From Roseibium limicola (lineage in GTDB: Bacteria; Pseudomonadota; Alphaproteobacteria; Rhizobiales; Stappiaceae): a stretch of 64,000 nt of DNA. The stretch is taken from assembly GCF_017313085.1 (NCBI RefSeq), contig NZ_JAFLNF010000003.1, forward strand, positions 434,001-498,000, written 5' to 3'. Below are positions 17,787 to 26,818 of this stretch, piece after piece (within the stretch, counting starts at the first letter, position 1; every line of letters starts with the position of its first letter). The notes under the pieces were generated by a model. It was not told the DNA's origin. It did no database searches and worked only from the letters and a program-made list of their open reading frames with translations. The position numbers were made by a program, and so were the translations under genes.

Positions 17787-17864
17787 GACGCATCTGCTCC
17801 TCCCGCAGCTTCACCGGGTCTAAATTATCATGCCTCTACGTAAGCGCAGCAAAAAACTAGGGGC

Positions 17865-17878
17865 TTGAGATAGATCAA
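17865..17878. promoter_or_regulatory. FNR/FixK-like box, one mismatch
   Basis: The sequence TTGAGATAGATCAA matches TTGAT-N4-ATCAA except at one base. It lies 20-48 bases before the possible hemN starts and 79 bases from the propeller gene start, so it could serve either divergent gene. For hemN a -41.5 location would put the transcript start at about 17913, almost on an in-frame ATG. Confidence 0.75.
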
Positions 17879-17897
17879 GGACGGGTTTCAAAATTGC

Positions 17898-19295
17898 ATG
17901 AAAGTTATGTCCATGAGCAAGCTGACCCGAACATACGCAGCACGCAATGTGCCCCGCTACACAAGCTACCCGACCGCCCCCCACTTCCACAGTGGTGTTG
18001 ATGCGACTGTCTATAGCCGGTGGCTCACTGAGCTAACCTGTGAAGACAGCTTGTCACTGTATCTGCATGTGCCATTCTGTCGGGATATCTGCCATTATTG
18101 CGGCTGCCTGACAAAGGCCAGTCGACAGGATGCTCCCTTGCAAGCCTATGGGGATACTTTGCTGCAGGAGCTGGAGCTGGTGGCCGACCGCCTCAAGCAC
18201 TCCGGCCCCGTGAAGCACATCCATTGGGGCGGGGGCACTCCGAGCCTCCTGCCGAGACAAGACTTTCTGGAAATAACCGGAATGATGCGGGTATTGTTCG
18301 AGTTGGCGCCCGATCTGGAACATGCCATCGAGCTGGATCCACGCCTCGTCACCACTGAGCTGACGCAAACGCTGCGTGATATCGGCATCACACGGACCAG
18401 CCTCGGCGTGCAGGATTTTGATCGGAATGTGCAAAAGGCCATTGGTCGGGTGCAACCACGAGAGACTGTCGAACGCGCCCTCGACTTGTTGCGAGCTGCC
18501 GGACTGAAAGATGTCAATTTCGACTTGATGTACGGTCTGCCAGGCCAGTCGGAAGAGACAGTCGCCTCCACAATCAAACAGGCACTTGCGCTGCGGCCGT
18601 CGCGCATTTCGCTTTTCGGCTACGCCCATGTCCCCTGGATGAAGAAGCATCAACGGCTGATCGACGAAAGCCTGCTGCCCCAGCCGGCTGACCGGCTGAG
18701 CATGGCCAAACTGGCTCGTGAGAAGCTTGTCGCTGGCGGCTATCAACAGATCGGACTGGATCACTTTGCCTTGCCGGACAACGCAATGGCCACTGCCCTG
18801 GCCAGCGGAAAGTTACACCGGAACTTTCAAGGCTACACCACGGACCAAGCGAGCCAGCTGATCGGATTGGGCGTTTCATCCATCGGCAAGCTCAAGACGG
18901 GATACGCTCAGAACATCTCGGACGTGGGTGGCTGGAGGAAGAAAGTTCAGGCTGGTGAACTGCCAATTGCTCGTGGATTTGCATTGACAGGTGAAGATCA
19001 GCTGCGCGGCCATATCATCGAACGTTTGATGACCGACTATCGCTGTAATCTGACGGCGAGCTGCAACGCCTTCGGTCTGCCTCTCAGCACGTTGGATGGT
19101 GCCCTTGGCATCCTCGCACCCTTTGTGGCGGATGACTTGGCCCGGCATGAAGGAGATGAACTGGTGATGACACCGGAGGGGCGCCCGTTCGTCCGCCTGG
19201 TCGCATCGGCCTTCGATGCATATCTCAAGACCGCTCCAAGCACCGGAGCCTCAAAACAGACGCCCCCCGTGCCGCGCCATTCCATGGCCATCTGA
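17898..19295 (+). CDS. hemN: Oxygen-independent coproporphyrinogen III oxidase
   Basis: This 465-residue radical SAM enzyme converts coproporphyrinogen III to protoporphyrinogen IX without oxygen, letting heme synthesis continue at low O2. The [4Fe-4S] motif is CRDICHYC (Cys61, 65, 68), preceded by the typical PRYTSYPTAPHF and followed by HWGGGTPSLL and NFDLMYGLPGQ. In-frame ATGs at 17898, 17907 and 17913 are all possible; the family N-terminus does not decide between them. An FNR-like box just upstream and the nearby ccoNOQP and fixK genes support anaerobic or microaerobic induction. Confidence 0.95.
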   Translation: MKVMSMSKLTRTYAARNVPRYTSYPTAPHFHSGVDATVYSRWLTELTCEDSLSLYLHVPFCRDICHYCGCLTKASRQDAPLQAYGDTLLQELELVADRLKHSGPVKHIHWGGGTPSLLPRQDFLEITGMMRVLFELAPDLEHAIELDPRLVTTELTQTLRDIGITRTSLGVQDFDRNVQKAIGRVQPRETVERALDLLRAAGLKDVNFDLMYGLPGQSEETVASTIKQALALRPSRISLFGYAHVPWMKKHQRLIDESLLPQPADRLSMAKLAREKLVAGGYQQIGLDHFALPDNAMATALASGKLHRNFQGYTTDQASQLIGLGVSSIGKLKTGYAQNISDVGGWRKKVQAGELPIARGFALTGEDQLRGHIIERLMTDYRCNLTASCNAFGLPLSTLDGALGILAPFVADDLARHEGDELVMTPEGRPFVRLVASAFDAYLKTAPSTGASKQTPPVPRHSMAI

Positions 19296-19327
19296 TGCCA
19301 GAGCGGTGCTTGAGGTCCCAGGAAGCC

Positions 19328-20044
19328 CTAGTGGATGCCGGTAATCTGGCACATATCGCAAACGCGTCTGAGGTGGATCCGATCGGATTTTTCCAACCGG
19401 ATGACCTGGCGTTTTTTCAAATCTGAGATGACGCGACTGACGGTTTCAATTGTCAATCCCAGATAATCGGCGATTTCCTGCCGGGTCATATGCAGTTCCA
19501 GATCGCAGCCATCACCTTCAACCTCGGGATCCGGGCCCACACAACCGGGTCCGCCGCGGTTCGGAATGAGATACATGAAAAAGCTCGCCACCCGCTCCGT
19601 CGCCGATTTGCGCCCGAGCAGCATGGCATGTTCGTGCAGAGCATTCATCTGACCGATCAGGCACTTCGTCAACTGCTGCTGAAGGCCAACAGAGCTCTCC
19701 ACCTTTTTCAGATCGATTTCATACACGGATGTCTTGGTCAGAGTTTCTGCTGTGCAATCATACTCGCTGCCCTCCGCAAGACCGAAAATATCCCCGGCTT
19801 GCAGAACCTCGACAACCTGGCGCCTTCCATCCGGCAGCAATTTGTAAAGCATCAGCGAACCCTCGCTCAGCTGAAACAACCGTTTGACCGGGTCTCCTTC
19901 GTAATACACCACTTCATGTGCTGCAAAGGCCCGGCGGGTTCCACCGAAGTCTTCAAAGCGCGCACGTTGAGTTGTCGCACGCCTCCCCAGGGTTGCTCCT
20001 GTCGAAGACGAAAAAAGAGAATTCGAAACTGCAGAATTAGGCAT
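19328..20044 (-). CDS. fixK: Crp/Fnr-family regulator, FixK-type
   Basis: The protein has 238 residues from ATG 20044, preceded by AAGGGG; an upstream in-frame extension to 20185 lacks such a site. It has a cyclic-nucleotide-binding-like sensor domain, a dimer helix, and a C-terminal helix-turn-helix MTRQEIADYLGLTIETVSRVI whose E-x-x-SR recognition pattern fits TTGAT-N4-ATCAA sites. The N-terminal cysteine cluster of FNR/FnrL is absent, so direct Fe-S oxygen sensing is unlikely and FixJ control is plausible. A C-terminal CDMC (Cys229/Cys232) is unusual. It converges on hemN and lies beside fixJ. The symbol is a class assignment. Confidence 0.85.
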   Translation of the reverse strand: MPNSAVSNSLFSSSTGATLGRRATTQRARFEDFGGTRRAFAAHEVVYYEGDPVKRLFQLSEGSLMLYKLLPDGRRQVVEVLQAGDIFGLAEGSEYDCTAETLTKTSVYEIDLKKVESSVGLQQQLTKCLIGQMNALHEHAMLLGRKSATERVASFFMYLIPNRGGPGCVGPDPEVEGDGCDLELHMTRQEIADYLGLTIETVSRVISDLKKRQVIRLEKSDRIHLRRVCDMCQITGIH

Positions 20045-20352
20045 GACACCCCTTCCCGACGCCGTCGCGCCAGGTGCACAGGTCAATGAATGAACGCGTA
20101 TATTCGCTTGAGCCTCACCCGCGCTTGGTGATGATGCCCCATATTCCCTTAAGGCTATCGAAGCGGCAGAAAAAGGCAAATGCAAAGCGGACGCTATTTC
20201 CGCGCCAGTTTGTCGCGAACCTTTGGGGACAGTTCAATGGCCGCACTCGACAGAGAGCCCTTGTTCCAAAAAGCGACCGGCTGCCTCGAGGAAGCAACCG
20301 GTCGATATCATGATCGTCGCATTGAGTGTCGGTTCAGCTGACAGCCGAAAAT
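20045..20352. other. fixK upstream region without a gene
   Basis: This 308-bp region separates fixJ from fixK, both on the minus strand. It holds no convincing coding frame and no TTGAT-N4-ATCAA box. FixJ would be expected to act here on fixK, but I cannot assign a FixJ site by eye. Confidence 0.5.
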
Positions 20353-20949
20353 TTAGCCGAGAACGATCCGCACAAGATCAGCCGCATTGCGCGCACCAAG
20401 CTTTTCCATGATGCGGGCCCGGTGGACCTCAATGGTGCGCGGAGAAATTCCAAGCGTCCGGCCAGCTTCCTTGTTTGAAGCACCGCCGGTGATTTCCTTG
20501 AGAACTTCGCGCTCACGGCGGGTCAGAAGATCCGCTCCCTGGAAGGTCGACTCAGTCGTCTCCTTCTGGCGGTTCTGCATCGCCTTGATGCCTTCTTCGA
20601 CCCTCTTAACGACACCATCAGCTGTAAAAGGCTTCTCAATGAAGTCAAATGCGCCGTCCCGAATAGCATCGACAGCCATCGGAATGTCGCCCTGCCCGGA
20701 AATAATGAAGATCGGCGCCGGATAGTCTTCGCCATTCAGCGCCTTCAGAATTTCAAGACCTGAGCGTCCTGGCATATATACGTCCAGCAACACAACAGCT
20801 GGATAGGTCTTGGAAGCAGATTGAATGAAAGCATCACCGTCGGAGAAGGTTTCTACGACGTATCCTTCCATGCTGAAAACAACCGATAAGGCATCGCGAA
20901 CGGCAGGATCGTCATCAACGATATAGATGGCCTTGGATTCAGTTTGCAT
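20353..20949 (-). CDS. fixJ: FixJ-type response regulator
   Basis: The protein has 198 residues. The receiver domain (about 6-120) has Asp12/13, phospho-acceptor Asp56 (VVLLDVYMPG) and Lys106 (EKPF). A LuxR-type helix-turn-helix follows (about 137-198, LLTRREREVL then NKEAGRTLGISPRTIEVHRARIMEKL). The match to FixJ is close. In rhizobia FixL phosphorylates FixJ at low oxygen and FixJ then activates fixK. Here fixK is the next gene on the same strand, but no FixL-type heme-PAS kinase lies in the window. A different kinase or a distant fixL must supply the phosphate. Confidence 0.9.
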   Translation of the reverse strand: MQTESKAIYIVDDDPAVRDALSVVFSMEGYVVETFSDGDAFIQSASKTYPAVVLLDVYMPGRSGLEILKALNGEDYPAPIFIISGQGDIPMAVDAIRDGAFDFIEKPFTADGVVKRVEEGIKAMQNRQKETTESTFQGADLLTRREREVLKEITGGASNKEAGRTLGISPRTIEVHRARIMEKLGARNAADLVRIVLG

Positions 20950-21614
20950 TCTGTCTTCCCTTCCCGGCAGAGAATATGTTTGTCCCTGCCTGCGCCCTTT
21001 GGGATAGGCAGATCAGCTGCCACCCACCCCTCGTCTTTTTTTACTCTCGCCCTGGAGCCTTACGTCATACTCGTTCACGAATATCGCATCACATCCGTGG
21101 GTAGTTTCACTGTCTAAGCTCGTTGCTCGCAATGATCTTGCGCAATTGACTGACAAAACTCTACACTTTGACCGAAGATTTTCTTGGGATTTCCGGAAAA
21201 AAATCTCAAAGGCTATGATCTGCCTCGACCTCTCGGCCAACGAACAGAATCCTGTGAATGGTTTCAACCACTTGCGCCGCTAGTATTGCGAGTATGAGCA
21301 CCTCTTACGTCACAAAAGAGAGAGACAGCACCCTCAAGAACTCCGGTCAATTCATTATGGTCCAACCCGGCTTATCGGATGCACCACGTCCCTTGAAAAG
21401 CATCACGGGACGCTGCTTGATGTCTTGTGGGAGCCCGTTGCACCTCATCCTGAACCGGCCGCTCTGAGAGAGGCCGCAGATGTACGACATGCGCTTCTGG
21501 CCAAGCCCGCACTTGCGGTGAGGCCTTGAAGGAAGGCACTTAGTTGTGCTTTGCCGTTCTGCTAATCACCCCTCGAAGCAACACTCTCCATGTACGTGTT
21601 TTAACGGATTCAAC
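20950..21614. other. Intergenic region, possible gene remnant
   Basis: This 665-bp region lies between fixJ and an aminotransferase. Short frames on both strands are unconvincing. One plus-strand frame from 21284 to 21529 stays open for about 81 codons and has ordinary protein-like composition (LLDVLWEPVAPHPEPAAL) but no ATG or GTG start at its head. It could be a decayed gene end. No RNA gene was recognised. Confidence 0.4.
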
Positions 21615-22817
21615 TTAGCCTGCAACCTTATACTGGGCGGCCCAATCACCAATCCTGTTGCCAGCTGTCTCAAGTCGTTTCAGGCTACTTGCATAGCAAA
21701 GGCGAAAATAACCCTCACCAGCAGCTCCAAATGCAACTCCCGGAGCCAAGCCGACGCCCGTTTCACGCACCAGGTCCAATGCCCCTTGCCGGCTGTCACG
21801 AACACCGTCGATGGAAAAGAACAGATAAAACGCTCCATCTGCTTCGCTCAACTGCAGTCTTGGTACCTGAGACAGTGTAGAGACAATTGCCTCGCGTCCT
21901 GCAGCCGCCCTCGAAATCTGGTCAGCAAGAAAGTCCGCGCCTTGCGTCAACGCTGCAATGGCAGCCCGCTGGGTGGGAACCGGCACTCCTGAAGTCGAAT
22001 ACTGAATGAGGTTTTCGATCACCTGCCCAAGCGCCCTAGGCGCGGAAATCCATCCCGCACGCCACCCGGTCATCGCCCAGTTCTTCGAAAATGTATTCAC
22101 ATAGAGGATCATGTCATCCTCCTCCGCCACATCATAAAACGATGGGGCAGCCGTGCCTGCTCCGTAGAAGAAGCGGCCATAGACCTCGTCGGCGATGATC
22201 CAGAGACCGCGCTTTCGCGTTTCGGTCAGCACGGCTTGCAGAACCTCGCGACCGGCAACCCAGCCTGTCGGATTACAGGGCGAATTTAGAAAGATAGCCC
22301 GGGTCTTCGGCGTAACGGCAGCGAACAACCGCTCCACATCTAATTCCCACCTGCCGTCATGCAGTTCCATCGCAACTGGAACTGCATGAGCCCCTGTCAG
22401 CTCCACCGCCGCCGGAAGGTTCGGCCAGGCCGGCGCGGCATACACAACCTCATCTCCCGGACCCGCCACACATCTGACGGCAATCTGGATAGATTGCATG
22501 CCGGAGCCTGTGACGAAGAAGCGCTCCGCAGAAAAGGGCTTACCGTAGAGCTTGCTGTGGTCCTCCGCCAACGCCTGACGCAGCTCAGGAATTCCGCGCT
22601 GATAGGTGTAGAACGTCTCGCCTCGGTCGAAAGACTGTTTGGCGGCCTGACAGATGAAATCCGGTGTCGGAAGATCGCCTTCACCAACCCAGAGCGGAAC
22701 CAGATCATCGCGTTCCCGCCCCGCATTGATGACTTCGACAATGCCAGATTCGGGCGCCCGTCGCGCTTCGGCGCTGAGATGGCGGACCAGAGGCGAGACA
22801 GATGATATGTGCTGCAT
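21615..22817 (-). CDS. Class I PLP-dependent aminotransferase (aspartate/aromatic type)
   Basis: This 400-residue fold-type I aminotransferase has NSPCNPTGW (Asn182), DEVYGRF (Asp210, Tyr213) and the PLP lysine Lys245 in NTFSKNWAMTGWRAGW. The WVGEGDLPTPDFI substrate loop resembles that of aspartate and aromatic aminotransferases. ATG 22817 is taken. It is divergent from the CrbS-type kinase across 352 bp. The amino donor cannot be fixed from sequence alone; aspartate, aromatic or alanine-type activity are all possible. Confidence 0.88.
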   Translation of the reverse strand: MQHISSVSPLVRHLSAEARRAPESGIVEVINAGRERDDLVPLWVGEGDLPTPDFICQAAKQSFDRGETFYTYQRGIPELRQALAEDHSKLYGKPFSAERFFVTGSGMQSIQIAVRCVAGPGDEVVYAAPAWPNLPAAVELTGAHAVPVAMELHDGRWELDVERLFAAVTPKTRAIFLNSPCNPTGWVAGREVLQAVLTETRKRGLWIIADEVYGRFFYGAGTAAPSFYDVAEEDDMILYVNTFSKNWAMTGWRAGWISAPRALGQVIENLIQYSTSGVPVPTQRAAIAALTQGADFLADQISRAAAGREAIVSTLSQVPRLQLSEADGAFYLFFSIDGVRDSRQGALDLVRETGVGLAPGVAFGAAGEGYFRLCYASSLKRLETAGNRIGDWAAQYKVAG

Positions 22818-23169
22818 GAAGATACCGGCTAAAAACCTGAAGGGAAGGATGTAGCCGCATCCTATCGGGTTGCTGGTGCTTTTGGCATGACAATTCGTCG
22901 CGTTTTCATCAAGGCGCCTGATGGATCACCAAGGACTGCAGAGCAGCCCGGTAAAGCTCTGCGCCGCAAGTTCAATAGACAGGAACCGGTGAAATGTGTT
23001 CAAGTCCTCAGATAGGGTTTCGTCAAGTACTTCAATTGCTTGCAGGATACACGTCTTGCTGCGTCGCACAAACGAAGTCGTTGAATGAGCCGCTTTAGGC
23101 GGTGTGGCAACAGGCATGACGCAGACAGCTGAAGTGCGGGAGCCTGGGGTGGAGGAATTTGAGTAAACC
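22818..23169. other. Divergent region, aminotransferase / CrbS-type kinase
   Basis: This 352-bp region has no credible gene and no clear operator. A GGAGG at 23151-23156 is the only ribosome-binding-like site near the kinase start. Confidence 0.4.
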
Positions 23170-26100
23170 ATGGTGCAGGCATGGCTCGTTATCTTTGCAG
23201 CTGTCGCTTACATCCTGTTGCTGTTTGCGATCGCCAGCTACGGCGACCGCAAGTCGCGACGGCAGGGCTTTTCCGTCCGGGGCCGCCCGATCATCTATGC
23301 GCTTTCACTCTCCGTCTATTGCACCTCCTGGACGTTCTATGGCTCGGTCGGAAATGCCTCCCGGACTGGTCTTGAGTTTCTCACCATTTACCTGGGGCCG
23401 TTTATCGTCTTCGTTCTCGGCTATGCGTTGCTGCGACGTGTCGTGCGGATCGCCAAGGCAGAGCGCATTACGTCGATTGCCGACTTCATCGGCGCCCGCT
23501 ACGGCAAGAGTCAGTCCGTTTCCGCACTAGCAACACTGATCGCCGTTATCGGCATCGTTCCCTACATCGCTCTGCAGCTGAAGGCAGTCTCTCAGTCCCT
23601 GACGACGATGATCGGTCCAGTTGCCGACATCACGCCGTCTTTTGGTTCCTCGTTGGCCCTGACCGATATAACGCTTGTCATCGCCATCGGCATGGCGGTG
23701 TTCTCGTGGCTGTTCGGCACCCGCCATATTGACGCAACCGAACATCAGGAAGGCCTGATGTTGGCGATCGCCGCTGAGGCCATCGTCAAACTTCTTGCGT
23801 TCCTTGCGGTGGGCATCTGGGTATGTTTCAGCCTGTATGATGGTCCCGGCGACCTGACGCGTGCCATTGCAGAAGCCCCTGAAGTGCGGCAGGTTTTCGA
23901 GCAACCGCTCAATTTGGGCAACTGGACGGTGATGACATTGCTGTCCGGCTTTGCCGTTCTTCTACTGCCGCGGCAATTCCATGTGACGGTGACCGAGAAC
24001 AATTCCGACGACGAACTCAAACGGGCGACATGGCTGTTTCCGCTTTATCTGGTCGCCATCAACCTGTTTGTTGTCCCCATCGCGGCTGCCGGGCTGCTGC
24101 GCTTCGGTCAGGACATCAATCCGGACACCTTTGTTCTTGCTCTACCGATTGACCAGGGGCAGTCGTGGCTAGCACTGTTCGTCTTCATCGGCGGTCTGTC
24201 CGCCTCCACAGCCATGGTCATCGTAGCCACTGTCGCGCTCGCGATCATGATCTGCAATGACATTGCCGTCCCCCTGATCTTGCGCCGACGCAGCGAAGAC
24301 GAGATCATTGCGGGTGGTGGCAAGGACATGAGCCGGCTGCTGCTCAACACCCGTCGCATGGCCATCGGCGGGATTTTACTCCTTGCCTACGCTTTCTATC
24401 TGACCGTCGGCGACACCGCCGCCCTTGCCTCTATCGGCCTACTGTCCTTCGCCGCCATCGCCCAGTTCGCGCCTGCCTTCATCGGCGCGCTGGTCTGGCG
24501 TCGGGCGACGGCACGCGGGGCGATTGCAGGCATGTGCGTTGGTTTTGCCTTCTGGCTCTACACTCTGCTCCTACCGAATTTCGCCAGTTCGGGCCTGATC
24601 TCGCCAAGCATACTGGAACTCGGACCTTTCGGCATTTCTGCACTGCGCCCTCAAGCTCTCCTTGGGCTTGAGATGGATTCCTTCATTCATGGCAATCTTT
24701 GGGCGCTTGGCAGCAATGTCATCTGTTTCATCCTGCTGTCGCTGAGCCGCAAGCCGGATCCAGCAGAAAAGCTGCAAAGCAATGTCTTTGTGCCCGCCGA
24801 TCTCGCTGCCGCCCCAAGCCTGCGTCTGTCCCGCAGCACAGTGACTGCCGGGGATCTGCTGGCCACGATTGCGCGGTATCTCGGCCTGGAGAGAACCCAG
24901 CGCTCCTTCGACCGTTTCGGCCGTGAGCGTGGGATGGAAGTCGACCCGCAGGAATTGGCCGATGGCAACCTGCTGAGGTTCTCCGAGCAACTTCTGGCCA
25001 GTGCAGTCGGGGCAGCGTCCTCTCGGTTGATCCTGTCGCTGATGCTCAAGCGGCATGATCCCTCGACCAAGGCCGCCGCCAAACTGCTGGATGATGCCTC
25101 TGCGGCCATTCAATACAACCGCGACCTGCTGCAAACCGCTCTCGACCAGGTGCGCCAGGGAATTGGCGTTTTCGACAAGGACTTGCGACTGATCTGCTGG
25201 AACCGCCAGTTCCGACTGCTGCTGGGACTGCCACCGGAATACGGCCAGGTTGGCACGCCGCTCGATACAATCCTGCGCTACAACGCAGAGCGTGGGGAGT
25301 TCGGAACAGATCCGGTAGAGGCAATCGTCTCCGACCGACTAGACAAGCTAGTTGTCTCTCAGGACACCTTCCAGGAGCGTCTGATGTCAACCGGCACCGT
25401 GCTGGAAGTGCGTGTCAGTCCAATGCCTGACGGCGGCATCGTGATGACCTACACCGACATCACAGAGCGGGTTCTGGCGGAGGAAGCCCTTGCCCGGGCC
25501 AACGAAACTCTGGAACGTCGGGTGCGCGAGCGTACCGAGGAGCTGACCCACGTCAACGAAAGACTGGTGCAGGCAACCGTGGTGGCCGAAGAGGCCAATC
25601 TTGGAAAGACTCGCTTCCTCGCAGCCGCCGGGCACGACATTCTCCAGCCGCTGAATGCTGCGCGTCTTTATGCCTCTGTTCTGGTGGACCGGGTGAAAGA
25701 TGGCGACACTGGCACTCTGGTTCGCAATGTCGAGGCCGCTCTGGATTCGGTTGAAGACATCATCGGTGCAGTGCTCGATATCTCCCGGCTCGACACGGGT
25801 GCCTTGAAGCCAGAACCAACAGTCTTCCGCCTTGACGAGTTTCTCTCTGGACTGGAGCGTGAGTTCGAGCCAGCAGCCCGCGAAAAGGGCTTGGAATTGA
25901 TTTTTGTCACCTGCAGCCAGTCGATACGTTCAGACCGCCGTCTGTTGCGACGCTTGATCCAGAACCTCATTTCCAACGCCCTGAAATACACCGAGGGTGG
26001 CAAGGTGCTGATCGGCTGTCGCCGTCAGAATGACATGGTGCAGATCGAAGTGCATGACACTGGCATGGGCATCCACCCCTCCAAACTGAAGCAGATCTTC

Positions 26101-26700
26101 GAAGAGTTCAAACGTCTGGATGAGGGTGCGCAGGTCGCCAAAGGGCTCGGCTTGGGTCTTTCCATTGTCGACCGGATCGCTCAGGTCCTCACCCACCCGG
26201 TGAGTGTGACATCCTCTGTCGACAGCGGGTCATGCTTCCGCGTCTGCGTGCCGATTGCAGCTCCGGTTCCGCTGGAGGCAGTGGCTGTGCCTTCCCCCGC
26301 GATGGCAACCCAGCTCGATGGCATGTGCGTGGTGGCCATCGACAATGAACCGGAAATTCTGGACGGGATGAACCTGCTGTTGAGCACCTGGAACTGCGAC
26401 GTCATCACCGGGGCTGACGATGTCGAGGCACTGACGGTACTGACACAAACTGGAAAACGCCCCGACGTTGTGCTGATCGACTACCACCTCGACAAGGGCA
26501 CCGGCCTGGAAGCTATTGTTCGGCTCCGACGGACCTTCGGGAACGATCTGCCGGCCATTCTTGTCACCGCAGACCGCAGCCGGGCGGTGCGGGCCAAGGC
26601 GGCGGAACAGTCGATTGAGGTGTGCGCCAAACCAGTCAAACCTGCTGTCCTGCGCGCTCATCTCGCCCGCTGCCGGGCGGAACGCTATGCAGCCGAGTAG
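23170..26700 (+). CDS. crbS: Hybrid sensor kinase with SLC5/SSS transporter domain, CrbS/MxtR type
   Basis: The protein has 1176 residues. Residues 1 to about 500 form a sodium:solute symporter-like membrane domain with 12-13 helices. A linker and a PAS domain (about 655-770, GIGVFDKDLRLICWNRQF) follow, then a coiled coil. The kinase core has phospho-acceptor His822 (AAGHDILQPLNAAR) and ATP motifs NALKYTEGG and GLGLGLSIV. A C-terminal receiver has Asp1104 (VVLIDYHLDKG). This order matches CrbS/MxtR kinases, which with a LuxR-type partner control acetyl-CoA synthetase and acetate use in gammaproteobacteria. The partner CrbR converges from the other side. The stimulus is inferred. Confidence 0.85.
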   Translation: MVQAWLVIFAAVAYILLLFAIASYGDRKSRRQGFSVRGRPIIYALSLSVYCTSWTFYGSVGNASRTGLEFLTIYLGPFIVFVLGYALLRRVVRIAKAERITSIADFIGARYGKSQSVSALATLIAVIGIVPYIALQLKAVSQSLTTMIGPVADITPSFGSSLALTDITLVIAIGMAVFSWLFGTRHIDATEHQEGLMLAIAAEAIVKLLAFLAVGIWVCFSLYDGPGDLTRAIAEAPEVRQVFEQPLNLGNWTVMTLLSGFAVLLLPRQFHVTVTENNSDDELKRATWLFPLYLVAINLFVVPIAAAGLLRFGQDINPDTFVLALPIDQGQSWLALFVFIGGLSASTAMVIVATVALAIMICNDIAVPLILRRRSEDEIIAGGGKDMSRLLLNTRRMAIGGILLLAYAFYLTVGDTAALASIGLLSFAAIAQFAPAFIGALVWRRATARGAIAGMCVGFAFWLYTLLLPNFASSGLISPSILELGPFGISALRPQALLGLEMDSFIHGNLWALGSNVICFILLSLSRKPDPAEKLQSNVFVPADLAAAPSLRLSRSTVTAGDLLATIARYLGLERTQRSFDRFGRERGMEVDPQELADGNLLRFSEQLLASAVGAASSRLILSLMLKRHDPSTKAAAKLLDDASAAIQYNRDLLQTALDQVRQGIGVFDKDLRLICWNRQFRLLLGLPPEYGQVGTPLDTILRYNAERGEFGTDPVEAIVSDRLDKLVVSQDTFQERLMSTGTVLEVRVSPMPDGGIVMTYTDITERVLAEEALARANETLERRVRERTEELTHVNERLVQATVVAEEANLGKTRFLAAAGHDILQPLNAARLYASVLVDRVKDGDTGTLVRNVEAALDSVEDIIGAVLDISRLDTGALKPEPTVFRLDEFLSGLEREFEPAAREKGLELIFVTCSQSIRSDRRLLRRLIQNLISNALKYTEGGKVLIGCRRQNDMVQIEVHDTGMGIHPSKLKQIFEEFKRLDEGAQVAKGLGLGLSIVDRIAQVLTHPVSVTSSVDSGSCFRVCVPIAAPVPLEAVAVPSPAMATQLDGMCVVAIDNEPEILDGMNLLLSTWNCDVITGADDVEALTVLTQTGKRPDVVLIDYHLDKGTGLEAIVRLRRTFGNDLPAILVTADRSRAVRAKAAEQSIEVCAKPVKPAVLRAHLARCRAERYAAE

Positions 26701-26818
26701 CCTGCACTCATTCGCCACGCGCAAGCGGCCTATGGCCTGGAGCCCAGGTAAATAAAACCCCTCCCGGCGGATCAAGGCGGGGAGAGGTCTGACAAGACTT
26801 CAGCAATGTGCCTGCGAC

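Noticed and set aside
19328-20185. 285-residue form of the FixK-type protein
   Set aside because: The upstream part lacks a ribosome-binding site; AAGGGG supports ATG 20044.
21258-21467. 69-codon frame in the fixJ/aminotransferase gap
   Set aside because: No ribosome-binding site and no similarity to known motifs; overlaps another open frame.
26756-26800. Imperfect GC-rich repeat between crbS and crbR
   Set aside because: The possible stem (CCCCTCCCG with CGGGGAGAGG) needs bulges and lacks a clear T run, so I do not call a terminator.
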